Notes: generated from the sequence alone by a model not told the origin. A DNA stretch of 64,000 bases from Asanoa ferruginea (GCF_003387075.1 NZ_QUMQ01000001.1:4154001-4218000), one strand, 5' to 3'. Shown: positions 33,964 to 43,355, counted from the first letter of the stretch. Made by a program: numbers and translations.

Positions 33964-36900
33964 GTGGCGGTGATGGAGCAGTTCGGGCCGGCGACCAGAG
34001 AGTGGTTCGCCGCCGCCTTCGCCGCGCCCACCGATGCGCAGGCGGGGGCGTGGAAGGCGGTCGGCGCGGGGCGCAACGCGCTGGTCGTGGCGCCGACCGG
34101 GTCCGGCAAGACGCTCGCGGCGTTCCTCTGGTCGCTCGACAAGCTGGCCCGCGAGCCGTTGCCCGCCGAGCGCCGCCAGCGCTGCCGGGTGCTCTATGTC
34201 AGCCCGCTCAAGGCTCTCGCCGTCGACGTCGAGCGCAACCTGCGCGCCCCGCTCGCCGGCATCCGGCATGCCGCGTCGCGGCTCGGCCTGCCGCCGCCCG
34301 ACATCACTGTCGGCATGCGCACCGGCGACACGCCCGCCGATGAGCGGCGCACCTTCGCCCGCACGCCGCCCGACATCCTGATCACCACGCCCGAGTCGCT
34401 GTTCCTGCTGCTCACCTCGGCGGCGCGTGACTCGCTGCGCGGTGTGGAGACCGTGATCATCGACGAGGTGCACGCGGTCGCGGCCACCAAGCGCGGCGCT
34501 CACCTGGCGCTCTCGCTCGAGCGGCTCGACGAGTTGCTGCCCAAGCCGGCGCAGCGGATCGGGTTGTCCGCCACCGTGCGGCCGGTCGACGAGGTCGCGC
34601 AGTTCCTCGGCGGTGCGCACCCGGTCGACGTCGTGCGGCCGACGACGACCAAGACGATCGAGGTCAGCGTCGAGGTGCCGGTCGAAGACATGACCCGGCT
34701 CGACGAGGTCGAGGACTCGGGCGGCGACGAGCCGGGCCGGCCGCGCCGGGCGTCGATCTGGCCGGCGGTCGAGGAGCGGGTCTATGACCTGATCACCCGG
34801 CACCGGTCGACGATTGTCTTCACCAACTCCAGACGCAGCGCCGAGCGGCTCTGCGCGCGACTCAACGAGCTCGCGGGCGAGGCGGTCGACGAGATCAACG
34901 CGGGCGGGTCGGCGCGGTTGCCGGCCGAGATCATGGCGCAGGCGGGCGCCGCGTCCGGTGCGGCGCCGGTGATCGCCCGCGCCCACCACGGCAGCGTCTC
35001 GCGCGAAGAGCGGAAGAACACCGAAGAGGCGCTCAAGTCGGGTGCGCTGCCCGCCGTCGTCGCCACCTCCAGCCTGGAGCTGGGCATCGACATGGGCGCC
35101 GTCGACCTGGTGATCCAGATCGAGGCGCCACCGTCGGTGGCCGCCGGCCTGCAACGGGTTGGCCGGGCCGGCCACCAGGTCGGCGCCGTCTCCCGCGGTG
35201 TCGTGTTCCCCAAGCACCGCGGTGACCTGGTGTCCTGCGCGGTCGTCGCCGAGCGGATGGGCGAGGGCGCGATCGAGGAGCTGCGCTACCCGCGCAACCC
35301 GCTCGACGTGCTCGCGCAGCAGGTCGTCGCCATGGTGGCGCTCGACCCGTGGGCGGTCGGCGACCTGGCCGTGCTGGTCCGCCGGGCGGCGCCGTTCGCC
35401 GAGTTGCCCGATTCGGCGCTGCACGCGGTGCTCGACATGCTGTCGGGGCGCTACCCGTCGACGGCGTTCGCCGAGCTGCGGCCCCGGTTGGTCTGGGACC
35501 GCGCCACCGACCAGCTCACCGGCCGGCCGGGCGCGCAGCGGCTGGCGGTGACCAGCGGCGGCACGATTCCCGACCGGGGCCTCTTCGGCGTCTTCCTCGC
35601 CGGGGCCGAGCGGGCCGCCCGGGTCGGCGAGCTCGACGAGGAGATGGTCTACGAGTCGCGGGTCGGCGATGTCTTCCTGCTCGGCTCGACGTCGTGGCGG
35701 ATCGAAGACATCACGCCCGACCGGGTGCTGGTCTCACCGGCGCCGGGGCAGGCGGCCCGGATGCCGTTCTGGAAGGGCGACCAGATCGGCCGCCCGGTCG
35801 AGCTCGGCCGGGCCATCGGCGCCCGGCTGCGCACCCTGGTCAAGCAAGACGACGAGACCGCGACCGGCGCGCTCAAGGCCGGCGGTCTCGACGACTGGGC
35901 GGCCAGCAACCTGGTGGCCTACCTGCGCGAGCAGCGCGAGGCCACCCGCTCGCTGCCCGACGACCGCACCGTCGTGGTCGAGCGGTTCCGTGACGAGCTG
36001 GGCGACTGGCGGATGGCCGTGCACTGCGTGCTCGGCGCCCGGGTCAACGGGCCGTGGGCGCTGGCGGTCGGCCAGCGGCTGGCCGAGCGCTACGGCGTCG
36101 ACGCACAGGTGATGCCCTCCGACGACGGCATCGTGGTGCGCCTGCCCGACACGGCCGACGAGCCGCCGGGTGCCGACATCGTGGCGTTCGAGCCCGACGA
36201 GATCGCCCAGATCGTCGAAGAGGCGGTCGGTGGCTCGGCACTGTTCGCCGCGCGCTTCCGCGAGTGCGCGGCCCGCGCCTTGCTGTTGCCGCGCCGCGAC
36301 CCGCGCCGCCGCCAGCCGCTCTGGCAGCAGCGCCAGCGTTCGGCCCAGTTGCTCGACGTGGCCCGGGAGTATGGCGACTTCCCGATCACCCTCGAAGCCG
36401 CCCGCGAGTGCCTGCAAGACGTCTTCGACGTGCCGGGCCTGAGCGGACTGATGCGCGACCTCGCCTCCCGCAAGGTCCGCCTGGTCGAGGTCGAGACGCA
36501 GCGCCCGTCGCCGTTCGCGCGGTCGCTGCTGTTCGGCTACGTGGGCGCGTTCCTCTACGAGGGCGACTCCCCGCTGGCCGAGCGCCGAGCCGCCGCGCTC
36601 GCGCTCGACTCGGCCCTGCTCGGTGAGCTGCTCGGCCGGGTCGACCTGCGCGAGCTGCTCGAGCCGGCGGTGGTCACCGAGACCGAGCGGCAGTTGCAGT
36701 GGCTGACGCCCGAGCGCCAGCCGCGCGACGCCGAAGACGTGGCCGAGTTGCTCCGGCTGCTCGGCGACCTGTCACCCGCCGACCTGACCCTGCGCGGCGC
36801 CTCCGTCGCCTGGGCCGAAGAGCTGGTGGCCGCGCGGCGCGCGGTGCTGGTCCGGATCGCGGGCGAAGACCGGTTCATCGGCATCGACGACGCGGGCCGG

Positions 36901-38538
36901 TTCCGCGACGCGCTCGGCGTGGCGCTCCCGGTCGGCATCCCCGACGCCCACCTGGCCCCGGTCGCCGACCCGCTCGGTGACCTGGTCGCCCGCTACGCCC
37001 GCACCCACGGCCCGTTCGCGGCCACCACCTGCGCGGCCCGGTTCGGCCTGGGTGTCTACGTGGTCGAGCAGGCACTGCGCCGGATGGCCGCGACGGGCCG
37101 GGTCGTGTCCGGCGAGTTCTCACCCGGCGGCGCCGGCAGCGAGTGGTGCGACGCCGAGGTGCTCCGCATGCTGCGCCGCCGCTCCCTGGCGGCCCTGCGC
37201 CGTGAGATCGAGCCGGTCCCGCCCCGCGTGCTGGCCACGTTCCTGCCCCGCTGGCAGCAGGTCGGCTCCTCGGCCCGCGGCGTCGAGGCCGTCGAGGCGG
37301 CGATTGAGCAGCTCCAGGGTTTGGCGGTCCCGGCGTCGGCGCTGGAGCGATTGGTGCTGCCCGCTCGGGTCGCCGACTACCAGCCGGGCTACCTCGACGA
37401 GCTGTGCGCCAGCGGCGACGTCGTCTGGGCCGGCGGCGGAGCCATCGCCGGCGGCGACGGCTGGGTCACCCTGGCCTACGCCGACTCGGCGCCGCTGCTG
37501 CTCCCGGTCCCCGACGAGGCCCTGGCGCTGACCCCGATCCACACGGCCGTGCTCGACGCGCTGGCCGGCGGCCAGGCCCTGTTCTTCCGCACCCTCTCCG
37601 ACCGGGTCGGCTCGACCGACGACGCCGAGCTGGTCGGCGCCGTGTGGGATCTGGTCTGGGCGGGTTATCTGACCAACGACACCTTGGCCCCGTTGCGCGC
37701 GGTGCTGGGCGGCGGCGGCGCACACCGCGCCAAGTCGAGCGCGCCGCGCACCCGCTACCGCCGCCCCGGCCGGGCGACCATGCCGAGCCGCACCGGCCCA
37801 CCGACGGTCGCCGGCCGCTGGTCCCGCCTGCCCGACCGCGACACCGACCCGACCAAACGCGCCGCCGCCCTGGCCGACGTGCTGCTCGAACGCCACGGCG
37901 TGGTCACCCGCGGCGTGGCCGCGGCCGAGGGCGTGACCGGCGGCTTCGCGGCGGTCTACCCGGTGCTGGCCGCGCTGGAGGAGCGCGGCACCGCCCGCCG
38001 GGGCTATTTCGTCGAGGGCCTGGGCGCGGCCCAGTTCGCGGTGCCGGGAGCGGTCGACCGCCTGCGCGCGATCGCCGACCGAAGCGACCGCGTCGAGGCG
38101 GTCGAGGAGCCACCCGGCCGCGGCCGAGCGCGGGGCGGCGGCGGTTTCGCCCTGGTCCTGGCCGCGACGGATCCAGCCAACCCCTACGGCGCGGCGCTGC
38201 CCTGGCCGGAGCGCGTGGTCGACTCGGGCGAGGGCCAACCCGGCCCGGCGACCGGCCACCGGGCGGGCCGCAAGGCCGGCGCCTTGGTCGTGCAGGTCGG
38301 CGGCGACCTGGTGCTCTATGTCGAGCGGGGCGGTCGCACCCTGCTCTCCTTCACCGACGACACCGACACGCTGGCGGCGGCGGCCAAGGCCCTCGCCGAC
38401 GCTGTCCACACCGGAGCGCTGGGTGCGCTCTCGGTCGAGCGGGCCGACGGCGAAGGCGTCTACACCTCGCCACTGCGCGACGCCCTGACGTCGGCGGGCT
38501 TCCGCGCCACGCCTCGTGGCCTGCGGCTGCGCGGCTGA
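33964..38538 (+). CDS. lhr: Large helicase-related protein Lhr
   Basis: 1524 aa, matching full-length bacterial Lhr, an SF2 3'-5' helicase that also unwinds RNA:DNA hybrids. Walker A is APTGSGKT (residues 43-50), the DEVH box is at 167-170, and motif VI is 'LQRVGRAGHQVG'. A winged helix and the Lhr core fill up to about residue 870. The long C-terminal part (four more winged-helix-like units and the MecI-like end) completes the full-length form. GTG at 33964 is set by a leaderless damage-type promoter; ATG at 33973 is the alternative. The stop is inside a repeat array. Members are induced by DNA damage in mycobacteria. Confidence 0.95.
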   Translation: MAVMEQFGPATREWFAAAFAAPTDAQAGAWKAVGAGRNALVVAPTGSGKTLAAFLWSLDKLAREPLPAERRQRCRVLYVSPLKALAVDVERNLRAPLAGIRHAASRLGLPPPDITVGMRTGDTPADERRTFARTPPDILITTPESLFLLLTSAARDSLRGVETVIIDEVHAVAATKRGAHLALSLERLDELLPKPAQRIGLSATVRPVDEVAQFLGGAHPVDVVRPTTTKTIEVSVEVPVEDMTRLDEVEDSGGDEPGRPRRASIWPAVEERVYDLITRHRSTIVFTNSRRSAERLCARLNELAGEAVDEINAGGSARLPAEIMAQAGAASGAAPVIARAHHGSVSREERKNTEEALKSGALPAVVATSSLELGIDMGAVDLVIQIEAPPSVAAGLQRVGRAGHQVGAVSRGVVFPKHRGDLVSCAVVAERMGEGAIEELRYPRNPLDVLAQQVVAMVALDPWAVGDLAVLVRRAAPFAELPDSALHAVLDMLSGRYPSTAFAELRPRLVWDRATDQLTGRPGAQRLAVTSGGTIPDRGLFGVFLAGAERAARVGELDEEMVYESRVGDVFLLGSTSWRIEDITPDRVLVSPAPGQAARMPFWKGDQIGRPVELGRAIGARLRTLVKQDDETATGALKAGGLDDWAASNLVAYLREQREATRSLPDDRTVVVERFRDELGDWRMAVHCVLGARVNGPWALAVGQRLAERYGVDAQVMPSDDGIVVRLPDTADEPPGADIVAFEPDEIAQIVEEAVGGSALFAARFRECAARALLLPRRDPRRRQPLWQQRQRSAQLLDVAREYGDFPITLEAARECLQDVFDVPGLSGLMRDLASRKVRLVEVETQRPSPFARSLLFGYVGAFLYEGDSPLAERRAAALALDSALLGELLGRVDLRELLEPAVVTETERQLQWLTPERQPRDAEDVAELLRLLGDLSPADLTLRGASVAWAEELVAARRAVLVRIAGEDRFIGIDDAGRFRDALGVALPVGIPDAHLAPVADPLGDLVARYARTHGPFAATTCAARFGLGVYVVEQALRRMAATGRVVSGEFSPGGAGSEWCDAEVLRMLRRRSLAALRREIEPVPPRVLATFLPRWQQVGSSARGVEAVEAAIEQLQGLAVPASALERLVLPARVADYQPGYLDELCASGDVVWAGGGAIAGGDGWVTLAYADSAPLLLPVPDEALALTPIHTAVLDALAGGQALFFRTLSDRVGSTDDAELVGAVWDLVWAGYLTNDTLAPLRAVLGGGGAHRAKSSAPRTRYRRPGRATMPSRTGPPTVAGRWSRLPDRDTDPTKRAAALADVLLERHGVVTRGVAAAEGVTGGFAAVYPVLAALEERGTARRGYFVEGLGAAQFAVPGAVDRLRAIADRSDRVEAVEEPPGRGRARGGGGFALVLAATDPANPYGAALPWPERVVDSGEGQPGPATGHRAGRKAGALVVQVGGDLVLYVERGGRTLLSFTDDTDTLAAAAKALADAVHTGALGALSVERADGEGVYTSPLRDALTSAGFRATPRGLRLRG

Positions 38539-38800
38539 GGCAAGCGGTCCAGCCGCGCGCTGGCGAGCTTCAGCGCAGCCGCGCCGGCGAGCTTCAGCGC
38601 GCCTTGGGCTGCGCGTCTGAGGCAAGCGGTCCAGCCGCGCGCCGGCGAGCTTCAGCGCGCCTTTGGCTGCGCGGCTGAGGCCGGGGGGTTGGGCCGCGTT
38701 CGGCGGGCTTCGCCGCTTTCCTGCGGCCTTTGGCGCCGCTTCCTGCGGCCTTTGGCTGCGCGGCTCAGGCAGGCGGTCCGGCCGCGTTCGGCCTACTTTC
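38525..38800. repeat. Degenerate tandem repeat array at the 3' end of lhr
   Basis: The block GGCTGCGCGGCTGAGG recurs at 38525, 38607 (one change), 38665 and 38754 (diverged). Between copies there are repeats of 'AAGCGGTCCAGCCGCGCG' and 'GGCGAGCTTCAGCGC' (three copies) and 'TTCCTGCGGCCTTTGG' (two). The lhr TGA lies inside the first block. No gene is seen from 38539 to 38879. Confidence 0.85.
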
Positions 38801-38822
38801 GCCTTACTGCCTGAGCGGCGAT

Positions 38823-38850
38823 GCAACCTTTCGCCGCGCACGAGCGTATA
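38823..38850 (+). promoter_or_regulatory. Putative ECF-type promoter of the sigma factor gene
   Basis: GCAACC (38823-38828), a 16-base spacer and CGTATA (38845-38850) resemble an ECF/SigE-family promoter (AAC-type -35 and CGT-type -10), suggesting autoregulation. Confidence 0.45.
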
Positions 38851-38879
38851 TCCCCCAATCGGTGGTGGGGGAGGGGTTG

Positions 38880-39392
38880 ATGGGCGGCGGGGGCACGGCG
38901 GACTTCGACGACTTCTACCGCGCCAGCCGGCGGCGGATGCTCGGCTACATCTACGTGCTGACCGGCGACATCGTCGAGGCGCAGGACGTCGTCCAGGAGG
39001 CCTTCGTCCGGGCCTGGCAGCGGTGGTCGACCGTCGGCGGCTACGCCGACCCCGAGGCGTGGGTGCGGGTGGTCGCGGCCCGGATCGCGATCAGCCGGTG
39101 GCGGGGCAGGATGAGCCGGGCTCGGGCCTACGCGCGGCACGGTGCGCCAACCCCAGTCGAAGGGCCGACGCCCGACACGGTGGCGCTGGTCGCCGCGCTC
39201 CGCCGCCTGCCGGCCGCACAGCGCACCACCCTCGCGCTGCACTACGTGCTTGGGCTGTCCGTGGCCGACATCGCCGGCGAGACCAACGCCGCCGTCGGCA
39301 CGGTCAAGGCCCGGCTGAGTCGCGGCCGCGCCGCCCTCGCTGTGTTGCTCGCCGACGAAGACCGGCCGGAAGTGGAGGCCAACCGTGGCTGA
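38880..39392 (+). CDS. SigE-family RNA polymerase sigma factor
   Basis: 170 aa. Region 2 is 'FDDFYRASRRRMLGYIYVLTGDIVEAQDVVQEAFVRAWQRW'; region 4 is 'RTTLALHYVLGLSVADIAGETNAAVGTVKARLSRGRAAL'. This is the small SigE-type ECF subfamily common in Micromonosporaceae and Streptomyces. ATG at 38880 has GGGGGAGG five bases upstream; the longer frame from 38730 would read through the repeat array and promoter. The stop overlaps the next gene by eight bases, and that gene's product is a membrane-anchored partner that may act as a cognate sensor. Confidence 0.9.
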   Translation: MGGGGTADFDDFYRASRRRMLGYIYVLTGDIVEAQDVVQEAFVRAWQRWSTVGGYADPEAWVRVVAARIAISRWRGRMSRARAYARHGAPTPVEGPTPDTVALVAALRRLPAAQRTTLALHYVLGLSVADIAGETNAAVGTVKARLSRGRAALAVLLADEDRPEVEANRG

Positions 39393-40176
39393 TCTCGATG
39401 AGCTGGCGGGTCGGCTCGACCACGAGCTGCCCGACGTCGCCTGGGCCGAGCCGGACCGGATCCGGGCTCGCGGCCGCGGCCGGCGCCGGCAGCGGTCGGT
39501 GTTCCTCGCCGCCCTGAGCGTGCTGGTGATCGCCGCCGGCGCGGGCTGGTTTGCGGCCGTTCACCCGTCGACGCCCGAGCCGCGGCCGGCCGCGAGCGGG
39601 CCCACCGACGCCGCCCCGCTGCCGATGCTGCGGCCCGAAGACGTCGGCTCCGGCTACCGTGTCACGAACTACCAGGAGTTCCCTGCGGGCACCTACCCGG
39701 CCTGGTCGTTCGGATCCGAGGATTGCCCCGCCTACGCGGACATGCGCATCACCGCCTACGCGACCCACCTTTGGTATGGCCAGGAGAACCTGACCCAGGA
39801 CGGCGGTGCGACGGTCACGGCCGAGGCGGGTCGCTACCCGGCAGGTCAGGCCGCGCAGCTCATGGCCGACGTTCAACACGTCGTGACGAACTGCGCGCAC
39901 TGGGAGACCGGCCTCGGTGAGGCCGCGACGACGACGAAGACCTACACGATGCTCGACCGCGACTTCGCCGGCGACGAGGCCGCCCTGGTTCGATTGACCG
40001 TCGATATCATCGACAAGACAGGCAACACCACCTTCAGCGCCCGGGTGGTGCTGGCCGCGGTGCGCGTCGGTGACGCGGTCACGGTGGTCCAGGTGGAGCG
40101 CGACGACCCGGATCTGGTGCGGCTACTCGGGCAGCGGGCCGCCGACCGGCTCTGCACCGTCGAGCGCGGCTGCTGA
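39385..40176 (+). CDS. Membrane-anchored protein coupled to the sigma factor
   Basis: 263 aa. A short cytoplasmic N-terminus (MADLDELAGRLDHELPDVAWAEPDRIRARGRGRRRQRS), one membrane helix (about residues 38-58), and an extracytoplasmic beta-rich domain with several Cys (C112, C168, C257 and C263). This topology is common for proteins encoded after SigE-family sigma genes. There is no zinc-binding anti-sigma (HxxxCxxC) motif, so anti-sigma function is only suggested by context. GTG at 39385 overlaps the sigma gene. The 3' end overlaps the convergent HAD gene by 54 bases. Confidence 0.65.
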   Translation: MADLDELAGRLDHELPDVAWAEPDRIRARGRGRRRQRSVFLAALSVLVIAAGAGWFAAVHPSTPEPRPAASGPTDAAPLPMLRPEDVGSGYRVTNYQEFPAGTYPAWSFGSEDCPAYADMRITAYATHLWYGQENLTQDGGATVTAEAGRYPAGQAAQLMADVQHVVTNCAHWETGLGEAATTTKTYTMLDRDFAGDEAALVRLTVDIIDKTGNTTFSARVVLAAVRVGDAVTVVQVERDDPDLVRLLGQRAADRLCTVERGC

Positions 40177-40809
40177 GTCGAGCAGCGACCGGCCGATCGC
40201 ATAGGCCGCGAGCAGGTCGTCACCGTCGTAGACCGCCCCCGCGGGCAAGCGGCCGCCGGCGTTGACGGCGACCGTCGTCGCACCCAGATGGGCGAACAGC
40301 GGACCGTCCGAAATGGAGTCACCATAGGCGACGCACCGGGACAGTGGCACCCCGAGCCGGACCCGGGCGTCCTCGACCACCCGCACCTTGTCGGCCGGCG
40401 TCAGGATGCCGGCCGGGTCGACCGGCGTCACGAACGGCACGGCGGGGAAGCGCGACGCGACCACTTCGTCGACGCCCTCGGCCAGCAGCAGGGACGCGAA
40501 GAAGTCCGGCGACAGCGTGACCACCAACGACCGCTCGCCGCGCCGCCGGATGTCCGCGCATACCTCCCGGATCCCACCGAGCCACGGCGAGGACGCGTAA
40601 ACCGCCGCCACCGTCGAAACCGTCAGCCCCGACCAGAGCCGATGCACCCCGACAGCGAAGCCAGCTGTGTCGATCAGGCCGGCGGCGAACGCGGCCTCCA
40701 ACTCGGCCACGGCGGCTACCGTGCCGGTCGCCCGCGCGATCTCCAGGCTGGCCGACGTGCCGCGCAGCAGCGTGCCGTCCATGTCGAAGACGTGCAGGAC
40801 CTCGGTCAT
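40123..40809 (-). CDS. HAD-superfamily phosphatase (SerB-like)
   Basis: 228 aa HAD-IB type. Motif I is DMDGTLLRG (residues 9-17); motif II lies near 'LVVTLSPDFF'; motif III/IV is 'KVRVVEDARVRLG ... CVAYGDSISDGPLF'. The cap is helical, as in SerB-type phosphoserine phosphatases and related hydrolases. It is not the only possible serB, and the substrate is unassigned. It starts 16 bases after the SRPBCC stop on the same strand, so it may be read from the MFS-MerR operon as well. Confidence 0.85.
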   Translation of the reverse strand: MTEVLHVFDMDGTLLRGTSASLEIARATGTVAAVAELEAAFAAGLIDTAGFAVGVHRLWSGLTVSTVAAVYASSPWLGGIREVCADIRRRGERSLVVTLSPDFFASLLLAEGVDEVVASRFPAVPFVTPVDPAGILTPADKVRVVEDARVRLGVPLSRCVAYGDSISDGPLFAHLGATTVAVNAGGRLPAGAVYDGDDLLAAYAIGRSLLDSAAALDGAEPVGGPLPE

Positions 40810-40825
40810 CGCCCCGCAGGATAGG

Positions 40826-41149
40826 TCAGCCGGGGCTGATGCTGTCGTCCACCTCGCGATCGAGGTCGAACAGCGACTGCTCGACGACGGTCGCGAGCCC
40901 GCCGTCGTCGAGGCCGTCGGCGGCCATCTCCAGCACGGCCAGCGCGCCGCCGGTCGGGATGTCGTCGACCCGCAGGTCGGCCCACCAGGCGCCGGTCTCG
41001 TCCCGCCAGGTCGCGAACAGGTCCGGCTCGGTCGTGGCCGGCCGCCGGTGCAGCGGCGCCGGCAGCCAGCCCACCCGGGCCGGGTCGGTGGCCGTGTTGA
41101 ACACGACCTCCGGCTCGGCCGACATGCCGCGTACCCGGAGCACGCTCAT
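40826..41149 (-). CDS. SRPBCC-like small protein
   Basis: 107 aa. 'MSVLRVRGMSAEPEVVFNTATDPARVGWLP' followed by a short beta-rich region resembles SRPBCC (START-like ligand-binding) proteins, somewhat shorter than usual. ATG at 41149 (or GTG at 41152) was chosen because the upstream frame overlaps the MerR gene. It lies 34 bases after the MerR stop and is probably in the same operon. Function unknown; the fold call is moderate. Confidence 0.6.
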   Translation of the reverse strand: MSVLRVRGMSAEPEVVFNTATDPARVGWLPAPLHRRPATTEPDLFATWRDETGAWWADLRVDDIPTGGALAVLEMAADGLDDGGLATVVEQSLFDLDREVDDSISPG

Positions 41150-41183
41150 CACCGCCGGGTACCCGCCGAGGCGGACCCGAAAC

Positions 41184-41633
41184 TCAGCTGCGCAGCTCAG
41201 CGAGCTGCCGGTGCAGGTCGGCCAGCTTCGCGACCCGCTCGGTCTCGAACTCGGCGAGGCTGCGCTGCCGGGCGTGCACCAGCTCGAGCTGCCGCTCGAT
41301 GTTGTCGACCGCCGCCTCCAGGATCCGCACCCGGTCGGCGTCGTCGGTGCTTGTCGCCCATTGATCACGCAGGCTGGCCCGGACCTCGATCGTGTCGGCC
41401 AGCCGGGTCAGCTCTTCCAGCGACACCCCGAGCAGGTCGCGCAGCCGGACCAGCTCGCGGAGCCGCTCGACGTCGGCGTCGCTGTAGAGGCGGTGGCTGC
41501 CCTTGAGCCGGTCGCCGGCCGCGCCGAGCAGGCCGATCTCCTCGTAGTAGCGGATCGTCCGGGGCGTCACACCCGCGGCCTCGGCGGCCTCACCGATCCG
41601 GTAGTGCGGGCGCGGGTCAGCGGGCGAGGTCAC
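41184..41633 (-). CDS. MerR-family transcriptional regulator
   Basis: 149 aa. Winged helix 'YRIGEAAEAAGVTPRTIRYYEEIGLL' with 'GSHRLYSDADVERLRELVRLRDLLGVSLEEL', then a coiled coil (residues about 100-148). No metal-binding Cys set is seen, so a multidrug-type (TipA/BmrR-like) effector is more likely. GTG at 41633 overlaps the stop of the MFS transporter (GTGA), so regulator and pump are co-translated. The CTTACG/CGTAAG operator at 43356 is its probable binding site. Confidence 0.88.
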   Translation of the reverse strand: MTSPADPRPHYRIGEAAEAAGVTPRTIRYYEEIGLLGAAGDRLKGSHRLYSDADVERLRELVRLRDLLGVSLEELTRLADTIEVRASLRDQWATSTDDADRVRILEAAVDNIERQLELVHARQRSLAEFETERVAKLADLHRQLAELRS

Positions 41634-43336
41634 GGCGCTACGGCGTCCGCGGGTTCGCGAGGCGGCACGGTCGTCTCCTCGGTGTGGTGGTATTTGCCGC
41701 CGCGCAGCAGCGAGGCGACGACAGCGACCAGGCACGCCACGATAGCGAAGATAAAAGCGTAGACGAGCGCGGTGTGGAACGGCGCCGAGATCAGCTCGGG
41801 GAAGAAGGCGCGTCCGGTGATCACCTGGGCCTGCCCGGGCGGCAGCGCGTCGAGGGTCTGCTGGCCGAGCAGCGTCTGCATCGGGTTGTAGCCGAGGAAC
41901 GACGCGAACAGCGTGGCGACCGGCGGCAGGGCCGCGACGGTGGCGGCGTCGGCCGGGCTGACCCCGTGCGCGGTGAGGCCGGACTGCAGCGCGCCGGGCA
42001 GGTCGGCGGCCAGGCCGATGATCATCAGGGTGAAGAAGACGCCGATCGACAGGACGCTCGCGGTGTTCTGGAAGGTGGCGAGCATGCCGGCGCCGGCACC
42101 GCGCTGGTTGGGCGGCAGGCTGTTCATCACGCCGGCCGAGTTGGGCGATGCGAACAGGCCCATCCCGATGCCATTCAAAACCAGGATCAACGCGAACCAG
42201 ATGTACGCGAAGTCGACCGGCAACAGGATCAGCAGCCCGAAGCTGAGCGCGGCCAGGAGCAGCCCGCCGGTCGCGAACGGGCGAGCACCGAACCGGTCGG
42301 ACAGATAGCCGGACACCGGCCCGGCGACCAGGAAGCCGGCGATCAGCGGCAGCATGTAGATGCCGGCCCAGAGCGGCGTCTCGGTGAAGTCGTAGCCGTG
42401 CCGGGGCAGCCAGATGCCCTGCAGCCAGATGATCAGGATGAACTGGAGGCCACCGCGGCCCATCGCGGCCAGCAGCGTGGCGATGTTGCCGCCGGCGAAC
42501 GCCCGGATCCGGAACAGGTCGAGGTGGAACATCGGCTCGGCGACCCGCAACTCGATCAGGCAGAACACGATCAGCACCACGACGCCGCCGATCAGCGTGC
42601 TGAGCACGAGCGGCGAGGTCCAGCCCATCGTGTGCTCGTGGTAGGGCTGGATCCCGTACGTGATGCCGATCATCAATCCGACCAGGCCGATCGCGAACGT
42701 GACGTTGCCCCACCAGTCGACCTTGGCCTTGCGGCGGATGCCGCTCTCCCGGAGGCTGCGGAACGACCAGATGGTGGCCAGCACGCCGATCGGCACCGAG
42801 ACCAGGAACACCAGCCGCCAGGAGATCGGGGCCAGCACACCGCCGAGCACCAGGCCGATGAACGAACCGGCGATCGCGGCGATCGAGTTGACGCCGAGCG
42901 CGAGGCCGCGCTGGTTGGCCGGGAACGCGTCGGTGAGGATCGCGGTCGAGTTGGCGAACAGCATCGCGCCGCCGACGCCCTGGCCGACCCGCATCAGGAT
43001 GATCCACAGTGCCGCGGCGGAGCCGTGCATCCAGGTGACCGTCAGCAGGACCGAGAAGAGGGTGAAGACGGCGAAGCCGAGGTTGAACATCTTCACCCGG
43101 CCGTAGATGTCGCCCAGCCGGCCGAGGCTGACCAGCAGCACGGCCATCACGACCATGAAGCCCAGGATCATCCAGAGCAGATAGCTGGTGTTGCCCGGCG
43201 CGAGCGGGTCGATGCCGATGCCGCGGAAGATGTCGGGCAGCGCGATCAGCAGAATCGACGAGTTGATCGTCGCCACCAGCATGCCGAGGGTGGTGTTCGA
43301 CAACGCCACCCACTTGTAGTCCAGCTTGTGCCGCAC
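41630..43336 (-). CDS. MFS transporter, DHA2 (14-helix) drug efflux family
   Basis: 568 aa with about fourteen membrane helices. Motif A is 'GRLGDIYGRVKMFNLG' after the second helix; motif C-like 'NSIAAIAGSFIGLVLGGVLAPISWRLVF' marks the DHA2 antiporters. GTG at 43336 (VRHKLDYKWVALSNTTLGML) has AAAGGGG about eight bases upstream; the longer frame is antisense to the next gene. It is first in an operon with MerR and the SRPBCC-like protein, so efflux of a toxic compound with a MerR sensor is the likely unit function. Confidence 0.9.
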   Translation of the reverse strand: MRHKLDYKWVALSNTTLGMLVATINSSILLIALPDIFRGIGIDPLAPGNTSYLLWMILGFMVVMAVLLVSLGRLGDIYGRVKMFNLGFAVFTLFSVLLTVTWMHGSAAALWIILMRVGQGVGGAMLFANSTAILTDAFPANQRGLALGVNSIAAIAGSFIGLVLGGVLAPISWRLVFLVSVPIGVLATIWSFRSLRESGIRRKAKVDWWGNVTFAIGLVGLMIGITYGIQPYHEHTMGWTSPLVLSTLIGGVVVLIVFCLIELRVAEPMFHLDLFRIRAFAGGNIATLLAAMGRGGLQFILIIWLQGIWLPRHGYDFTETPLWAGIYMLPLIAGFLVAGPVSGYLSDRFGARPFATGGLLLAALSFGLLILLPVDFAYIWFALILVLNGIGMGLFASPNSAGVMNSLPPNQRGAGAGMLATFQNTASVLSIGVFFTLMIIGLAADLPGALQSGLTAHGVSPADAATVAALPPVATLFASFLGYNPMQTLLGQQTLDALPPGQAQVITGRAFFPELISAPFHTALVYAFIFAIVACLVAVVASLLRGGKYHHTEETTVPPREPADAVAP

Positions 43337-43355
43337 CCGACGCCCCTTTCGGTTC

